A DNA stretch of 64,000 nucleotides from Sphingomonas sp. S-NIH.Pt15_0812 (GCF_003951315.1 NZ_QLJH01000010.1:62001-126000), one strand, 5' to 3'; positions 1 to 9,724 are shown, numbered from the stretch's first letter. Notes: generated by a model not told the origin, from the sequence alone. Translations and numbers: made by a program.

Positions 1-37
1 AAACCATTCACCGCAAAAGGATTATTGTTCCGATAAA

Positions 38-646
38 TCACCGGTTGGTCCGGCGCGGGTCGTTCCAGCGAAACGCGTTGGCGGCGATCGGTGCGCCGTA
101 CCGCTGATTCGAAAGGCGCACGGTGGTGCGGTTGTTCTGGCTGTCGAGCGCGACCCAGCCCTGGAGCGTCAGTCCCGCCGGGGCGGCCGGGTCGCGCGCG
201 AAGACCATCGTGATCCGGCCATATTCGGGATGCTTGGGATCGCGCGCCTCGACCGACAGCAGCCGGTCGTCGCCCGGCACCACGCGGGCGAATTGCGACA
301 GGTCGCGGCTGGGATCGAGCAGCACGCCGAGCGGCGAGTTGCGGATCGGCCAGCGCTGCACCTGCCGCACCGAATAGTCGATGAAGGTCAGGGCGCCGCC
401 CTCCGCCACGATCAGCAGCGGCACGCCCTTCTGGTACTGGAAGCGGATATTGCCCGGCTGCTTCCAGGTCAGCGTACCGGTCAGCACCTTGCCGGCGCGG
501 TCGGTCTGGGTGAAGTCGGCGGTCATGGTGGTGACGCCGCGCAGATAGCGCTGCACCGAGGCCAGGTCGTTTCCTTGCGCGAACGCCGGGGCCGGCGCCG
601 CCATGGCGATGGCGGCGACAGGGGCGAGCAGGGCGGAACGGATCAT
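38..646 (-). CDS. lolA: Outer-membrane lipoprotein carrier protein LolA
   Basis: Periplasmic chaperone that takes mature lipoproteins from LolCDE and hands them to the outer membrane. The 202-residue product begins with a signal peptide ending in AFA before QGN, followed by the family features MTADFTQTDRAGKVLTG and the core WKQPGNIRFQY. Two ATGs compete: the one at 652 touches the AAGGAG ribosome site, whereas the one at 646 has six bases between the site and the start, so 646 is chosen. The gene lies downstream of ftsK on the same strand, an order common in alphaproteobacteria, but a 270-base gap with a REP hairpin pair separates them. Length is normal for the family. Identification is by motif and context. 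Confidence 0.9.
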   Translation of the reverse strand: MIRSALLAPVAAIAMAAPAPAFAQGNDLASVQRYLRGVTTMTADFTQTDRAGKVLTGTLTWKQPGNIRFQYQKGVPLLIVAEGGALTFIDYSVRQVQRWPIRNSPLGVLLDPSRDLSQFARVVPGDDRLLSVEARDPKHPEYGRITMVFARDPAAPAGLTLQGWVALDSQNNRTTVRLSNQRYGAPIAANAFRWNDPRRTNR

Positions 647-751
647 CGTCATCTCCTTGGGGGAACGCCATCGCGCTGCCGGGTTGAACGGGTGGTGAAT
701 CCCGGCGTCCGGCATGTCTGGGGAAACGCGGCGAAGAATTGGAACAAGCCG

Positions 752-839
752 GTGCTCCTGCGAAGGCAGGAGCCCAGGGCCAAGCCAAACAATGCCGGCT
801 GGAGTGCGGAACCCTGGGCTCCTGCCTTCGCAGGAGCAC
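752..839. repeat. Paired REP-like inverted repeat (CTCCTGCGAAGGCAGGAG type)
   Basis: Two 28-base arms (752-779 and 812-839) are perfect reverse complements separated by 32 bases. Each arm itself folds as a hairpin with stem CTCCT/AGGAG around GCGAAGGC. It lies between ftsK and lolA and contains no gene. The tip is the same as in the copies near 4.7, 9.0 and 60.8 kb, while the stem bases differ in a compensating way. Confidence 0.85.
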
Positions 840-917
840 AAGGGGATTTCACGGACATCGGAACCACAACTTGCCGGAAGGGGGAAGTCGGACCCAACGC
901 CGCACCCCCGCATCGGT

Positions 918-3257
918 TCAGATCGCGTGGCCCTCGGCATCGCGCAGCACCTCGCGCCGGCCGACATGGTCGGGGCGGCCGACGATGCCGTCCTTCTCCA
1001 TCCGCTCGATCAGCCGCGCCGCCGAGTTGTAGCCGATCCGCAACTGGCGCTGGAGCCAGGAGGTCGACGCCTTCTGCGACTCGCAGACCAGTTGGATCGC
1101 GGCGCGATATTGCTGGTCCTCGGCCGAATCCTCGCCGGTCGGCGCACCGTCCAGCGCGAAGCTCTCCGCCGGCTCCTCGGTGACCGAGGAGATATAGTCG
1201 GGCTGGCCCTGCGAGCGCCAATGGTCGGCGACCAGCCGCACCTCGTCGTCCGAGGTGAAGGGGCCGTGGACGCGCACGATGCCCTTGCCGCCGGGCATGT
1301 AGAGCATGTCGCCGCGTCCCAGCAGCTGCTCCGCGCCCTGTTCGCCCAGGATGGTGCGCGAATCGATCTTGCTGGTGACGTGGAAGGAGATGCGCGTCGG
1401 CAAATTCGCCTTGATGACGCCGGTGATGACGTCGACCGAGGGGCGCTGCGTCGCCATGATCAGGTGGATGCCGGCGGCGCGCGCCTTCTGCGCCAGCCGC
1501 TGGATCAGGAACTCGACCTCCTTGCCGGCGGTCATCATCAGGTCGGCCAGCTCGTCGACGATCACCACGATCTGCGGCAGCACGTCGAACTCCAGCTTCT
1601 CCTCCTCATAGACCGGCGCGCCGGTGTCGGGATGATAGCCGGTCTGGACGCGGCGGCCGAGCGGCTGGCCCTTGGCCTTGGCGGCGCGGACCTTCTCGTT
1701 GAAGCCCGCCAGGCTGCGCACGCCGACCGAGGACATCTGCCGATAGCGGTCCTCCATCGTCTCCACCGCCCATTTGAGGGCACGGACCGCCTTGGCCGGG
1801 TCGGTGACGACCGGCGACAGCAGGTGCGGGATGTCGTCGTACATGCTGAGTTCCAGCATCTTCGGATCGATCATGATCATCCGGCACTGGCTGGGCGTCA
1901 GGCGGTAGAGCAGCGACAGGATCATGCAGTTGAGGCCCACCGACTTGCCCGAGCCGGTGGTGCCCGCGACCAGCAGGTGCGGCATCGGCGCCAGGTCGGT
2001 GATGACCGGATCGCCGGCGATGTTCTTGCCCAGGATGATCGGCAGCTGCGCGCTCTGGTCCTCGAAGGTCTGGCTGCCGACCAGTTCGTGGAACGACACC
2101 GCCTCGCGCTTGGCGTTGGGCAGTTCGATGCCGATGACGTTGCGGCCGGGGATGACCGCGACGCGGGCGGAAATGGCGCTCATGTTGCGGGCGATGTCGT
2201 CGGCCAGCGCGATGACGCGGCTGGCCTTGATGCCGGGGGCCGGCTCCAGCTCGTACATGGTCACGACCGGGCCGGGCCGCACCTCGATGATGTTGCCCTT
2301 CACGTGGAAGTCGTCGAGCACCGTCTCCAGCAGCCGGGCGTTGCGCTCCAGCGCCGCCTTGTCGATCGCGCCCGTATTGGACGGCGGGGCGGGGATCAGC
2401 AGGTCGAGCCCAGGCAGCGTGTAATCGTCGCGCTGTTCCGCGCCCTGCCGGCGCGCCGGGGCGACGACGGGCGCGACCTGGCGGTCGGCGATGACGGGGG
2501 CGGGGCGGGGCTCGGTCTCCTCCACGGCGGGCCGGGGCGCGCCCATCCGGCGCGACGGCGGGGCCTGGACCTCCTCCTCCTCGTCCGCATAGCCATCGTC
2601 GTCGCCGTCATCGGCATCGTCCAGCGCCGTATCGGTGCCACCGGCGATACGCAGGCGCGGCCGGCGCAGCCGCCAGCGCCGCTCGCCCCGGTCCAGCTCC
2701 AGGCTGCGCGCCCAGATCACCACGCCGATCAGCGCCAGCACCACGCCGACGCCGCGCGCGCCCCACAGTTCGACCGGCGGATTCTGCGTCAGCCCCAGCA
2801 GCGAATGCACCGCCCCCGCGACGCCCAGGCCGACCACCCCGCCCCAGCCGGCCGGCAGCGCCATCACCGCCGAATCGGAGACGAAGGCAAGCGCGCAGGC
2901 CATCAGCGCCGCCCCCACGCCCGCGCCGCGCAGCATCCGGCCCCATTGGCCGACCGGCCGGTCGCGCCACAGCCGCGATCCGATGATCGGCCCGACCGGC
3001 AGCAGCAGCGCCACCGCCGGCCCGAAGGCGGTCAGCAACAAGTCCGACATCCAGGCGCCCGGATAGCCCAGCAGGTTGATCGGCGCGCCGCCCGAGGCGG
3101 TGTTGATCGCCGGATCGCTGGCATGATAGCTCGCCAGCGCCAGTGCCAGCATCGTCGTCGCGGCGAAGACCGCCACTGCGGTGATCAGCGCGCCCGAGCG
3201 CACCGCGCCCGCCTTCACCGTCTCCCGCCACAAGACCGGCTGCGCCTGGCTCGCCAT
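918..3257 (-). CDS. ftsK: DNA translocase FtsK
   Basis: Septal DNA pump that clears chromosome termini and activates dimer resolution at division. The 779-residue protein has about four N-terminal membrane segments (roughly residues 20-170), an acidic and Pro-rich linker, and the RecA-like motor with Walker A VAGTTGSGKSVGLN and Walker B IVVIVDELADLMM. The C-terminal winged-helix gamma domain contains SWLQRQLRIGYNSAARLIERM, which reads KOPS sites. The start gives MASQAQPV. ubiH diverges from it across about 115 bases. Length and domain order match short alphaproteobacterial FtsK proteins, and nothing is missing. Confidence 0.96.
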   Translation of the reverse strand: MASQAQPVLWRETVKAGAVRSGALITAVAVFAATTMLALALASYHASDPAINTASGGAPINLLGYPGAWMSDLLLTAFGPAVALLLPVGPIIGSRLWRDRPVGQWGRMLRGAGVGAALMACALAFVSDSAVMALPAGWGGVVGLGVAGAVHSLLGLTQNPPVELWGARGVGVVLALIGVVIWARSLELDRGERRWRLRRPRLRIAGGTDTALDDADDGDDDGYADEEEEVQAPPSRRMGAPRPAVEETEPRPAPVIADRQVAPVVAPARRQGAEQRDDYTLPGLDLLIPAPPSNTGAIDKAALERNARLLETVLDDFHVKGNIIEVRPGPVVTMYELEPAPGIKASRVIALADDIARNMSAISARVAVIPGRNVIGIELPNAKREAVSFHELVGSQTFEDQSAQLPIILGKNIAGDPVITDLAPMPHLLVAGTTGSGKSVGLNCMILSLLYRLTPSQCRMIMIDPKMLELSMYDDIPHLLSPVVTDPAKAVRALKWAVETMEDRYRQMSSVGVRSLAGFNEKVRAAKAKGQPLGRRVQTGYHPDTGAPVYEEEKLEFDVLPQIVVIVDELADLMMTAGKEVEFLIQRLAQKARAAGIHLIMATQRPSVDVITGVIKANLPTRISFHVTSKIDSRTILGEQGAEQLLGRGDMLYMPGGKGIVRVHGPFTSDDEVRLVADHWRSQGQPDYISSVTEEPAESFALDGAPTGEDSAEDQQYRAAIQLVCESQKASTSWLQRQLRIGYNSAARLIERMEKDGIVGRPDHVGRREVLRDAEGHAI

Positions 3258-3372
3258 CCCAACTACCCCGAAATTTCGCGAAAATCTGCGGGCGGAGTCA
3301 TCGGCTTTCGCGTTTGTGTCGTCAAGCCGGCCGCCCGTTGGCAGCGGCGGACGACAAGACTAGGACGGACGG
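3258..3372. promoter_or_regulatory. Divergent intergenic region between ftsK and ubiH
   Basis: This 115-base gap must hold the promoters of both ftsK (minus) and ubiH (plus). A small palindrome, CGAAATTTCG, lies at about 3271-3280. No clear -35/-10 pair stands out in this GC-rich stretch, so the call rests on gene orientation alone. Confidence 0.4.
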
Positions 3373-4638
3373 ATGGAAAACAGCGCGAACCAAGGCTCTT
3401 CCCCTGACCGGGGCCCCCGCGACGCGAGCAGCGACGTCATCATCCTGGGCGGCGGCCTGGTCGGTGCGACGCTGGCGCTGGCGCTGGGTGCGCACGGCCT
3501 GACCGCGACGGTGATCGACCCGGCCGACCCGGCGGTGACGCTGGCCCCCGGCTTCGACGGCCGCGCCTCCGCCATCGCCAGCGCCAGCGGGCGGATGCTC
3601 GACGCGATCGGCATCGGCGCGACGCTGGCGGGCCAGGGCTGCGCGATCCGCCACATCCGGGTCAGCGACGGGCTGAAACCCGGCAAGCTCGACTTCATCC
3701 CCGATGCCGATGACGGCGCGCTCGGCACCATGTACGAGAACAAGCTGATCCGCCGCGCGCTGTTCGACGCCGCGACGGCGGCGGCCGGCGTCGATTTGCG
3801 GATGAAGACGCGCGCCGTCTCCACCGAGCGGACGGCGACGGGCGTCGTCGCGACGCTGGACGACGGCACGACCGTGCGCGCGCCCCTGCTGATCGCGGCG
3901 GAGGGACGCAACTCGCCGACCCGCGCGGCCGCGGGCATCCGCATCGCGCAATGGCGCTACGACCATAGCGCGATCGTCGGCGCGTTCCATCACGAGCGGA
4001 GCCACGAGGATGTGGCCTACGAGATCTTCTACCCGGCCGGCCCGTTCGCGCTGCTGCCGCTGCCCGACGACGCGATCGGCCATCGCTCGGCGATCGTTTG
4101 GTCGGTCGCGGCGGAGCATGGGCCGGGGCTGATGAAACTGTCCAATCGCGGCTTCCTGGCGGAGGCGGAGGCGCGGATGGGCGGGTTCCTGGGCCGGCTG
4201 TCCGCGCCGTCGCCGCGCGGGGCCTATCCGCTCGGCTTCCACCATGCGGCGACGATCGTCGCGGACCGGCTGGTGCTGGTCGGCGACGCGGCGCACGGCA
4301 TCCATCCGATCGCCGGGCAGGGACTCAATCTCGGCCTGCGCGACGTCGCGGCGCTGACCGAGGTGCTGGTCGAGGGCAAGCGGCTGGGCCTGGACCTGGG
4401 CGACGCGCAACTGCTCGCCCGCTATGGCCGGTGGCGCGGGCTCGACACGCTGGCGGTGGCGGGCGCGACCGACATCCTGACCCGCCTGTTCGGCATCCGG
4501 GGCGAGACGGCGAGCGCGATCCGCCGCTTCGGCATCTCGGCGGTCGATTCGATCCGCCCGCTCAAGAACCGCTTCATGGCCGAGGCGCGCGGCGAGACGG
4601 GGCAATTGCCCAAGCTGTTGCAGGGGCTGACGGTCTGA
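3373..4638 (+). CDS. ubiH: UbiH/UbiF/COQ6-family FAD monooxygenase (ubiquinone biosynthesis)
   Basis: Flavin-dependent hydroxylase of the family that adds ring hydroxyl groups during ubiquinone synthesis. The 421-residue product has the FAD dinucleotide fold motif VIILGGGLVGATLA near residues 18-31 and the second FAD motif LVLVGDAAHGIHPIAGQGLN near residue 300, both typical of UbiH/UbiF/VisC. The N-terminus carries about 15 extra residues before the Rossmann strand. The exact ring position hydroxylated cannot be read from sequence, because alphaproteobacterial members vary in regiospecificity, so the symbol is a family label. It stands alone on the plus strand, followed by a REP element. Confidence 0.85.
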   Translation: MENSANQGSSPDRGPRDASSDVIILGGGLVGATLALALGAHGLTATVIDPADPAVTLAPGFDGRASAIASASGRMLDAIGIGATLAGQGCAIRHIRVSDGLKPGKLDFIPDADDGALGTMYENKLIRRALFDAATAAAGVDLRMKTRAVSTERTATGVVATLDDGTTVRAPLLIAAEGRNSPTRAAAGIRIAQWRYDHSAIVGAFHHERSHEDVAYEIFYPAGPFALLPLPDDAIGHRSAIVWSVAAEHGPGLMKLSNRGFLAEAEARMGGFLGRLSAPSPRGAYPLGFHHAATIVADRLVLVGDAAHGIHPIAGQGLNLGLRDVAALTEVLVEGKRLGLDLGDAQLLARYGRWRGLDTLAVAGATDILTRLFGIRGETASAIRRFGISAVDSIRPLKNRFMAEARGETGQLPKLLQGLTV

Positions 4639-4705
4639 GGGTGGCGGTGGACGCGGGACGCGATCGGTCGAGGTTCTTGCACGACGGCCCCTCCCCCCTC
4701 GCGGT

Positions 4706-4795
4706 CCACCCCGGCGGAGGCCGGGGTCCAGTTACGGAACGATGGTGATAGCCTGTCAGCGTCCCCCAACTGGACCCCGGCCTTCGCCGGGGTGG
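4706..4795. repeat. Paired REP-like inverted repeat (CCCCGGCGAAGGCCGGGG type), copy 1
   Basis: The arms are 4706-4733 and 4768-4795 with a 34-base spacer, and each arm is itself a hairpin. The whole unit, including the spacer, is the reverse complement of the element at 8986-9075, so it is one mobile or amplified unit in opposite orientation. The left arm has GCGGAGGC and the right arm GCCTTCGC, so the arms differ at the tip. It lies between ubiH and cobD. Confidence 0.9.
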
Positions 4796-4881
4796 GGTGG
4801 TGGGTGCAACGAGACATTGGTCATTCCAGGGTTGGTCGCCGCATCTCCAATCCAAGCGACCTGCCGACCGGAGCCTTGCGC

Positions 4882-5871
4882 TTGCACGACCTGACCTTTC
4901 ACGGCGGCCGGCTGGACGTGGCGGCGCAGCGTTACCCGGATGCGCCGCGCCCGTGGATCGACCTGTCGACGGGCCTCAATCCCTTTGCCTGGGATGCCGC
5001 ATCCGTGCCGATCGACTGGCGCGCGCTGCCAAGCGACGCGGCGCGGCAGGCGCTGGAGACCGCCGCCGCCGCCGCCTTCGGCGCGGCGCATCTGCCGGTC
5101 GCGGCGGTGCCGGGCAGCGAGGCGGCGCTTCATGCGCTGGCCGGGCTCGACCTGCCGCGCCCCTTCAAGATCATCGGCCCCGGCTATCGCGGGCATGGCG
5201 CGGCGCTGCCCGGCGCGCGCATGGTCGCGGCCGAGGCGCTGGAGGCGGCGGCGGCGGCCGGCGGTACGCTGCTGCTCGCCAATCCCAACAATCCCGATGG
5301 CCGCCGCCTGCCCCCCGAACGGCTGCGGTCGGTCGCCACGCTGCTGGCGGCGAAGGGCGGGCTGCTGATCGTCGACGAGGCGTTCGCCGATGCCGTGCCG
5401 GGGACCAGCCTGCTGCCGTCCTCGCGCGCCGACGACCCGGTGCTGGTGCTGCGCTCCTTCGGCAAGTTCTACGGGCTGGCGGGGTTGCGGCTCGGCTTCG
5501 TGCTGGGGCCGGATCGCCATGTCGCGGCGCTGGCGGCCAGGATGGGAAGCTGGCCCGTCTCCGCCGCCGCGATCGCGATCGGCACCGCCGCCTATCGCGA
5601 CCGTCACTGGCCGGCCATGACCGTCGCGCGACTGGAGGCGGCCGGCGCGCGGCTCGATGCGCTGCTGCGCCGCCACGATCTGGAGCCGATCGGCGACTGC
5701 CCGTTGTTCCGGCTGGTCGAGAGCGAACGGGTGCCCGCGCTGTTCGACCGGCTGGCGCGGGCGGGCATCCTCACCCGCCCCTTTGCCGAGGATGCGCGGC
5801 GGCTGCGCTTCGGCCTGCCGGGCGGGGCGGCGGCCTGGGACCGGCTGGCGGCGGTGCTGGCCGATGGCTGA
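4882..5871 (+). CDS. cobD: Threonine-phosphate decarboxylase (CobD in Salmonella naming, CobC in Pseudomonas naming)
   Basis: PLP enzyme that makes (R)-1-amino-2-propanol phosphate, the linker between the corrin ring and the nucleotide loop. The fold-type I aminotransferase motifs are visible: NPNNPDGR, the Schiff-base lysine in LRSFGKFYGLAGLRLG, and RLRFGLPGG near the end. The open frame extends upstream into the REP element, but TTG at 4882 is preceded by GGAG with 8 bases between and begins the conserved HDLTFHGGRLD, so it is taken as the start (329 residues). It overlaps cbiB by 8 bases and heads a cobD-cbiB-cobQ run. No B12 box is visible upstream. The TTG start is inferred. Confidence 0.88.
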   Translation: MHDLTFHGGRLDVAAQRYPDAPRPWIDLSTGLNPFAWDAASVPIDWRALPSDAARQALETAAAAAFGAAHLPVAAVPGSEAALHALAGLDLPRPFKIIGPGYRGHGAALPGARMVAAEALEAAAAAGGTLLLANPNNPDGRRLPPERLRSVATLLAAKGGLLIVDEAFADAVPGTSLLPSSRADDPVLVLRSFGKFYGLAGLRLGFVLGPDRHVAALAARMGSWPVSAAAIAIGTAAYRDRHWPAMTVARLEAAGARLDALLRRHDLEPIGDCPLFRLVESERVPALFDRLARAGILTRPFAEDARRLRFGLPGGAAAWDRLAAVLADG

Positions 5872-6793
5872 ACCGGTCGCGCTCGCCGCGCTGGTGGGGG
5901 AGGCGGCGCTCGGCTGGCCGGCCTGGCTCTATGCGCGGATCGGCCATCCGGTCGGCGGCTTCGCCCGGCTGATCCAGCGATGCGAGCGGCGCTGGAACCG
6001 GGCGGAGCGGCCCGAGGCCCGGCGGCGTGCCGGCGGGGTCGCGACCATCGCGCTGGTCGTCGCGGCCGGCGCGGGCGGTGGCTGGATCGCGCAGACGCTG
6101 GCGTTGCACATGGTCGGCTGGATCGGCGTGGCGCTGCTCGCCGTGCCGGGGATGGCGCAGCGCAGCCTGGACGATCATGTCCGCCCCGTCGCCGCCGCGC
6201 TGGAGGCGGGCGACCTGGCGGCGGCGCGCATCGCGGTGGGCCGGATCGTCGGTCGCGACGTGGCCGCGCTCGATACGGCCGGCGTCGCCCGCGCCGCGAT
6301 CGAGAGCCTGGCGGAAAGCTTCTGCGACGGTGTCGCCGCGCCGCTCTTCTGGCTGCTGCTCGGCGGGCTGCCGGGGCTGTGGGCCTATAAGGGCGTCAAC
6401 ACCGCCGACAGCCTGATCGGCCATTACGAGCCGCGCTGGCGGGCGTTCGGCTGGGCGGCGGCGCGGCTGGACGATGTCGCCAACTGGGTGCCGGCGCGTC
6501 TGGCGGGGGCGCTGATCGCTCTGTGCGGCGGCGGCGGTTGGCGGACGATGGGGCGCGACGCCCGCCGCCACGCCTCGCCCAATGCCGGCTGGACCGAGGC
6601 GGCGATGGCGGGGGCGCTCGACCTGCGGCTCGCCGGCCCGGTCGCCTATGACGGCGTGGTGACGGACAAGCCGTGGATCGGTTCCGGCCGCACCGAGCTG
6701 ACCGCGCGCGACGTGCGGCGGGCCCTGTGGCTCTATCGCCGCGCGTGCGTGGCCTTGTGGATCGTGGCAGGGGGGATCGCATGGCGGCTGTGA
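5864..6793 (+). CDS. cbiB: Adenosylcobinamide-phosphate synthase CbiB (CobD in Pseudomonas naming)
   Basis: Integral membrane enzyme that attaches aminopropanol phosphate to adenosylcobyric acid. The 309-residue protein begins [14 protein letters not shown] and has several membrane helices. It carries the family signature [16 protein letters not shown] followed by [14 protein letters not shown] around residues 180-220. The ATG at 5864 overlaps cobD by 8 bases, which suggests coupled translation. It works directly on the products of its two neighbours, CobD (amine donor) and CobQ (cobyric acid). Confidence 0.93.
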   Translation: MAEPVALAALVGEAALGWPAWLYARIGHPVGGFARLIQRCERRWNRAERPEARRRAGGVATIALVVAAGAGGGWIAQTLALHMVGWIGVALLAVPGMAQRSLDDHVRPVAAALEAGDLAAARIAVGRIVGRDVAALDTAGVARAAIESLAESFCDGVAAPLFWLLLGGLPGLWAYKGVNTADSLIGHYEPRWRAFGWAAARLDDVANWVPARLAGALIALCGGGGWRTMGRDARRHASPNAGWTEAAMAGALDLRLAGPVAYDGVVTDKPWIGSGRTELTARDVRRALWLYRRACVALWIVAGGIAWRL

Positions 6794-8244
6794 TGATCCA
6801 GGGCACCGGCTCCGATGTCGGCAAGTCGGTGCTGGTCGCTGGCCTGTGCCGCGCGCTCGCCAATCGCGGCCTGCGGGTCCGGCCGTTCAAGCCGCAGAAC
6901 ATGTCGAACAACGCCGCCGTCACCGCGGATGGCGGCGAGATCGGTCGTGCCCAGGCGACGCAGGCGATGGCGGCACGCGTCGCCCCCAGCGTCGATATGA
7001 ACCCGGTGCTGCTCAAGCCCCAGGGCGACCGCACCTCGCAACTGGTGGTGCGCGGGCAGGTGCGCGGGATATTGGCGGCGGCGCGCTGGCGCGAGGGGCG
7101 CGAGGGGCTGCTCGACGAGGTGCTCGCCAGCTATCGCCGGCTGGCGGCCGACAGCGACATCGTCATGGTCGAAGGGGCGGGATCGCCGGCCGAGATCAAC
7201 CTGCGCGGCGGCGACATCGCCAATATGGGCTTCGCGCGCGCGGCCGGCGTGCCGGTGCTGCTGGTCGGCGATATCGACCGGGGCGGGGTGATCGCGTCGC
7301 TGGTCGGCACGCGCGCGGTGATCGACCCGGCGGACGCGGCGATGATCCACGGCTTCCTGGTCAACAAGTTCCGGGGCGACCCGGCGCTGTTCGCGGACGG
7401 CTATCGCGCGATCGCGGAGCGGACCGGCTGGCGCGGCTATGGCGTCGTGCCCTGGCTGGCGGAGGCGCACCGCCTGCCGAGCGAGGATGCGGTGGTGCTG
7501 CAACGGCCCGGTCCCATGGCCGGCGAGCGGGTGGTGATCGCCTGCCCGATCACCCGGCATATCGCCAATTTCGACGATCTCGATCCGCTGCGGCTGGAGC
7601 CGGGCGTGGAACTGGTGATGGTGCCACCGGGCCGGCCGATCCCGCGCGACGCGGCGCTGATCGTGCTGCCGGGGTCGAAGGCGACGATCGCCGACCTCGC
7701 CTTCCTGCGCGAACAGGGTTGGGACATCGATATCCGCGCGCATCACCGCGCGGGTCGGCCGGTGCTGGGGCTCTGCGGCGGATACCAGATGCTGGGGCAC
7801 AGCGTCGCCGATCCGCTGGGGCTGGAGGGGCCGCCGGGCACCGCATCGGGGCTGGGGCTGCTGGCGGTCGATACGGTGCTGGGCGGCGACAAGCGGCTGG
7901 CGCAGGTCACGGGCACGGCGCTGGGCGCGGCGTTCGCCGGCTATGAAATCCATCTCGGCCGCACCGCGGGGCCGGACGGCGCGCGGCCGCTGACCCAGAT
8001 GGCGGACGGCCGGGCGGAGGGGGCGGTCAGCGCCGACGGGCTGGTCAGCGGCAGCTATGTCCATGGCCTGTTCGGCCTGGCGGCGCAGCGCGCGGCGTGG
8101 CTGGCGCGGCTGGGGGTGTCGGCGCAGGGGCCGGATCACCGGGCCGCGATCGACGTCGCGCTCGACGCGATCGCCGCGACGCTGGAGCGGCATGTCGACC
8201 TCGACGCGCTGATCGCCCTGTCGCGGACCGCTAGGCCGCGATGA
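6781..8244 (+). CDS. cobQ: Cobyric acid synthase CobQ
   Basis: Glutamine-dependent amidase that amidates four side chains of adenosylcobyrinic acid a,c-diamide. It has an N-terminal P-loop-like synthetase domain with [16 protein letters not shown] and a C-terminal class I glutaminase-like domain with the nucleophile cysteine in [11 protein letters not shown] and a histidine in [10 protein letters not shown]. The ATG at 6781 has a run of six G five bases upstream. The later ATG at 6793 would leave that site 17 bases away. The product is 487 residues, normal for the family. It overlaps cbiB by 13 bases, and its last 14 bases overlap the 3' end of cobS on the other strand. Confidence 0.95.
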   Translation: MAAVMIQGTGSDVGKSVLVAGLCRALANRGLRVRPFKPQNMSNNAAVTADGGEIGRAQATQAMAARVAPSVDMNPVLLKPQGDRTSQLVVRGQVRGILAAARWREGREGLLDEVLASYRRLAADSDIVMVEGAGSPAEINLRGGDIANMGFARAAGVPVLLVGDIDRGGVIASLVGTRAVIDPADAAMIHGFLVNKFRGDPALFADGYRAIAERTGWRGYGVVPWLAEAHRLPSEDAVVLQRPGPMAGERVVIACPITRHIANFDDLDPLRLEPGVELVMVPPGRPIPRDAALIVLPGSKATIADLAFLREQGWDIDIRAHHRAGRPVLGLCGGYQMLGHSVADPLGLEGPPGTASGLGLLAVDTVLGGDKRLAQVTGTALGAAFAGYEIHLGRTAGPDGARPLTQMADGRAEGAVSADGLVSGSYVHGLFGLAAQRAAWLARLGVSAQGPDHRAAIDVALDAIAATLERHVDLDALIALSRTARPR

Positions 8245-8938
8245 CCAGCGCCAGGAGCAGCAGCGTCTCGACCGTCTCGATCCCCGCGCCATGCGCGTCG
8301 CCGGTGACGCCGCCGATCCGCCGTTTCAGATAGAGCCCCCAGAGCAGGATCAGCAACGGCGCGGCGAACAGGCCCGGCCGCACCAGCCCGAAGCCGAGCA
8401 GCGCCAGCCCCCAGCCTACCAGATCGCGCATCCGCACGCCGGCCGCGATGCCCGCGCCCAGCCCCGGCTTCAACGGCGGCAGCCAGCGCGCCCAGGCGAG
8501 CGGCCCGCATCGCGCCGCCACCGGCACCAGGACCAGCGCCGGCCATGCTGTAGGGCCGAGCGCATGGAGCAGCACCAGCTTGGCGAGCAGTTGCAACTGG
8601 ATCGCCACGGTGCCGAAGCTGCCGATATGCGGATCGGCCATCACCGCCAGCAATCGCGTCCGGTCGCCATGCGCCGCGCCCAGGCCATCGACCAGGTCGG
8701 CCAGCCCGTCGAGATGCAGCGCCCCGGTCAGGCCGGTCCACAGCGCAAGCGCCGCGAGCGCCCCCAGCCACGGATCGACCCGCGCGCCCACCATCGCGCC
8801 GCCCGCGACCGCCAGCCCGACCAGCAGCCCCGCGACCGGAAACCAGCGCACCGCCGCCGCCCGCGCGCCCGCATCCGCCGCGACGCGCGGCACCGGCAGT
8901 CGCGTGCAGAAGCCGATCGCCAGCCACAGGGGCGTCAT
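8231..8938 (-). CDS. cobS: Adenosylcobinamide-GDP ribazoletransferase (cobalamin synthase) CobS/CobV
   Basis: Membrane enzyme of the last assembly step, joining adenosylcobinamide-GDP to alpha-ribazole (phosphate). The 235-residue product has N-terminal [10 protein letters not shown], the hallmark [18 protein letters not shown] (near 75-95) and ADPHIGSFG, with multiple hydrophobic helices and a GC-rich alanine/leucine composition. The open frame reaches upstream to 9028 through the REP element. ATG at 8938 fits the family N-terminus. It is the distal minus-strand gene after cobC and is separated from it by the REP pair at 8986-9075. Its end runs 14 bases into cobQ, tail to tail. Confidence 0.92.
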   Translation of the reverse strand: MTPLWLAIGFCTRLPVPRVAADAGARAAAVRWFPVAGLLVGLAVAGGAMVGARVDPWLGALAALALWTGLTGALHLDGLADLVDGLGAAHGDRTRLLAVMADPHIGSFGTVAIQLQLLAKLVLLHALGPTAWPALVLVPVAARCGPLAWARWLPPLKPGLGAGIAAGVRMRDLVGWGLALLGFGLVRPGLFAAPLLILLWGLYLKRRIGGVTGDAHGAGIETVETLLLLALVIAA

Positions 8939-8985
8939 CGGCAGGGCCGCATAGGCAAGACGCCTGCCCGGTATCTCCTCCCCTC

Positions 8986-9075
8986 CCACCCCGGCGAAGG
9001 CCGGGGTCCAGTTGGGGGACGCTGGCAAGGGGTCACGATCGCTCCGTAACTGGACCCCGGCCGCCGCCGGGGTGG
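8986..9075. repeat. Paired REP-like inverted repeat (CCCCGGCGAAGGCCGGGG type), copy 2
   Basis: Arms 8986-9013 and 9048-9075 with a 34-base spacer. Spacer and arms match copy 1 in reverse orientation. It lies within the 201-base gap between cobC and cobS, inside what otherwise looks like a continuous minus-strand operon, so hairpins would form in the mRNA between the two coding regions. Confidence 0.9.
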
Positions 9076-9139
9076 AGGGTCCATAGTGGGAAGGGCCTAA
9101 TCAAAGGATCGGAGCCAGAGCTATCCCCTTGCTGCATCC

Positions 9140-9724
9140 TCACGCCGCCAGCCCGACGATCCGCGCCATCGGCGGTGCATCCCGCGCCATGCCCGGCCAC
9201 AGGTCGAGCGACAGCCGCGCCGCATAGGGCAGGTCGAACGCCCAGGCTTGGTGCGCGTCGAGGCCGCATCCCACCGCCAGCGCCGCGCGCATCGCGCCGC
9301 CATGGGTGACGACCAGCGCCGCGTCCCCCGCGCGGGTCAGATCGGCCAGCGCGGCGCCCACCCGCCGGCACAAGGCGGACCAGCACTCGCCGCCCGGCGG
9401 CGGGCAGGCGTCCGGATCGGCATGGAATCGATCCAGGGCCTCGCGGTCGCACGCATCGGGCCGGCATCCGTCCCAGGCGCCGAAATCCAGCTCGCGCCAG
9501 CGCGGATCGATCGCGACGGGACGCTCGCCGCCGATCGCGCGGGCGCAGTCGAGCGCGCGCACCAGGTCCGAACTGTGCAGCGCGACGTCCCCAACATCCA
9601 GCGCCGCGATCCGGCACGCCGCGATCCCCGCCGCCGTGACGCCCGCATCGGTGCGCCCCAGCAGCCGGCCGGGCTGGTCCGGCGCGCCGTGGCGGAGCAG
9701 ATGCACGCGCACCGGCCGGCTCAT
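9140..9724 (-). CDS. cobC: Alpha-ribazole phosphatase CobC-like histidine phosphatase
   Basis: Histidine phosphatase expected to remove the 5' phosphate of alpha-ribazole phosphate or of adenosylcobalamin phosphate in nucleotide-loop assembly. The catalytic phosphohistidine motif LLRHGAPD is near residue 10, the acidic residue is in RELDFGAWDG, and the second histidine is in VVTHGGAMRAAL. The product is 194 residues. It overlaps cobT by 4 bases and is followed by a REP pair and cobS, its pathway partner. All catalytic residues are present, unlike the related gene at 12937. Confidence 0.88.
   Translation of the reverse strand: MSRPVRVHLLRHGAPDQPGRLLGRTDAGVTAAGIAACRIAALDVGDVALHSSDLVRALDCARAIGGERPVAIDPRWRELDFGAWDGCRPDACDREALDRFHADPDACPPPGGECWSALCRRVGAALADLTRAGDAALVVTHGGAMRAALAVGCGLDAHQAWAFDLPYAARLSLDLWPGMARDAPPMARIVGLAA

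Noticed and set aside
752..839. Possible CRISPR or insertion sequence end
   Set aside because: There are only two arms in inverted orientation and no regular direct repeats or spacers. It fits a REP pair.
714..3407. An 897-codon plus-strand open frame opposite ftsK
   Set aside because: Its composition is that of a GC-rich shadow, and the minus strand carries an unmistakable FtsK.
4639..4881. Cobalamin riboswitch before cobD-cbiB-cobQ
   Set aside because: No B12 box or related core was found there, only the REP element.
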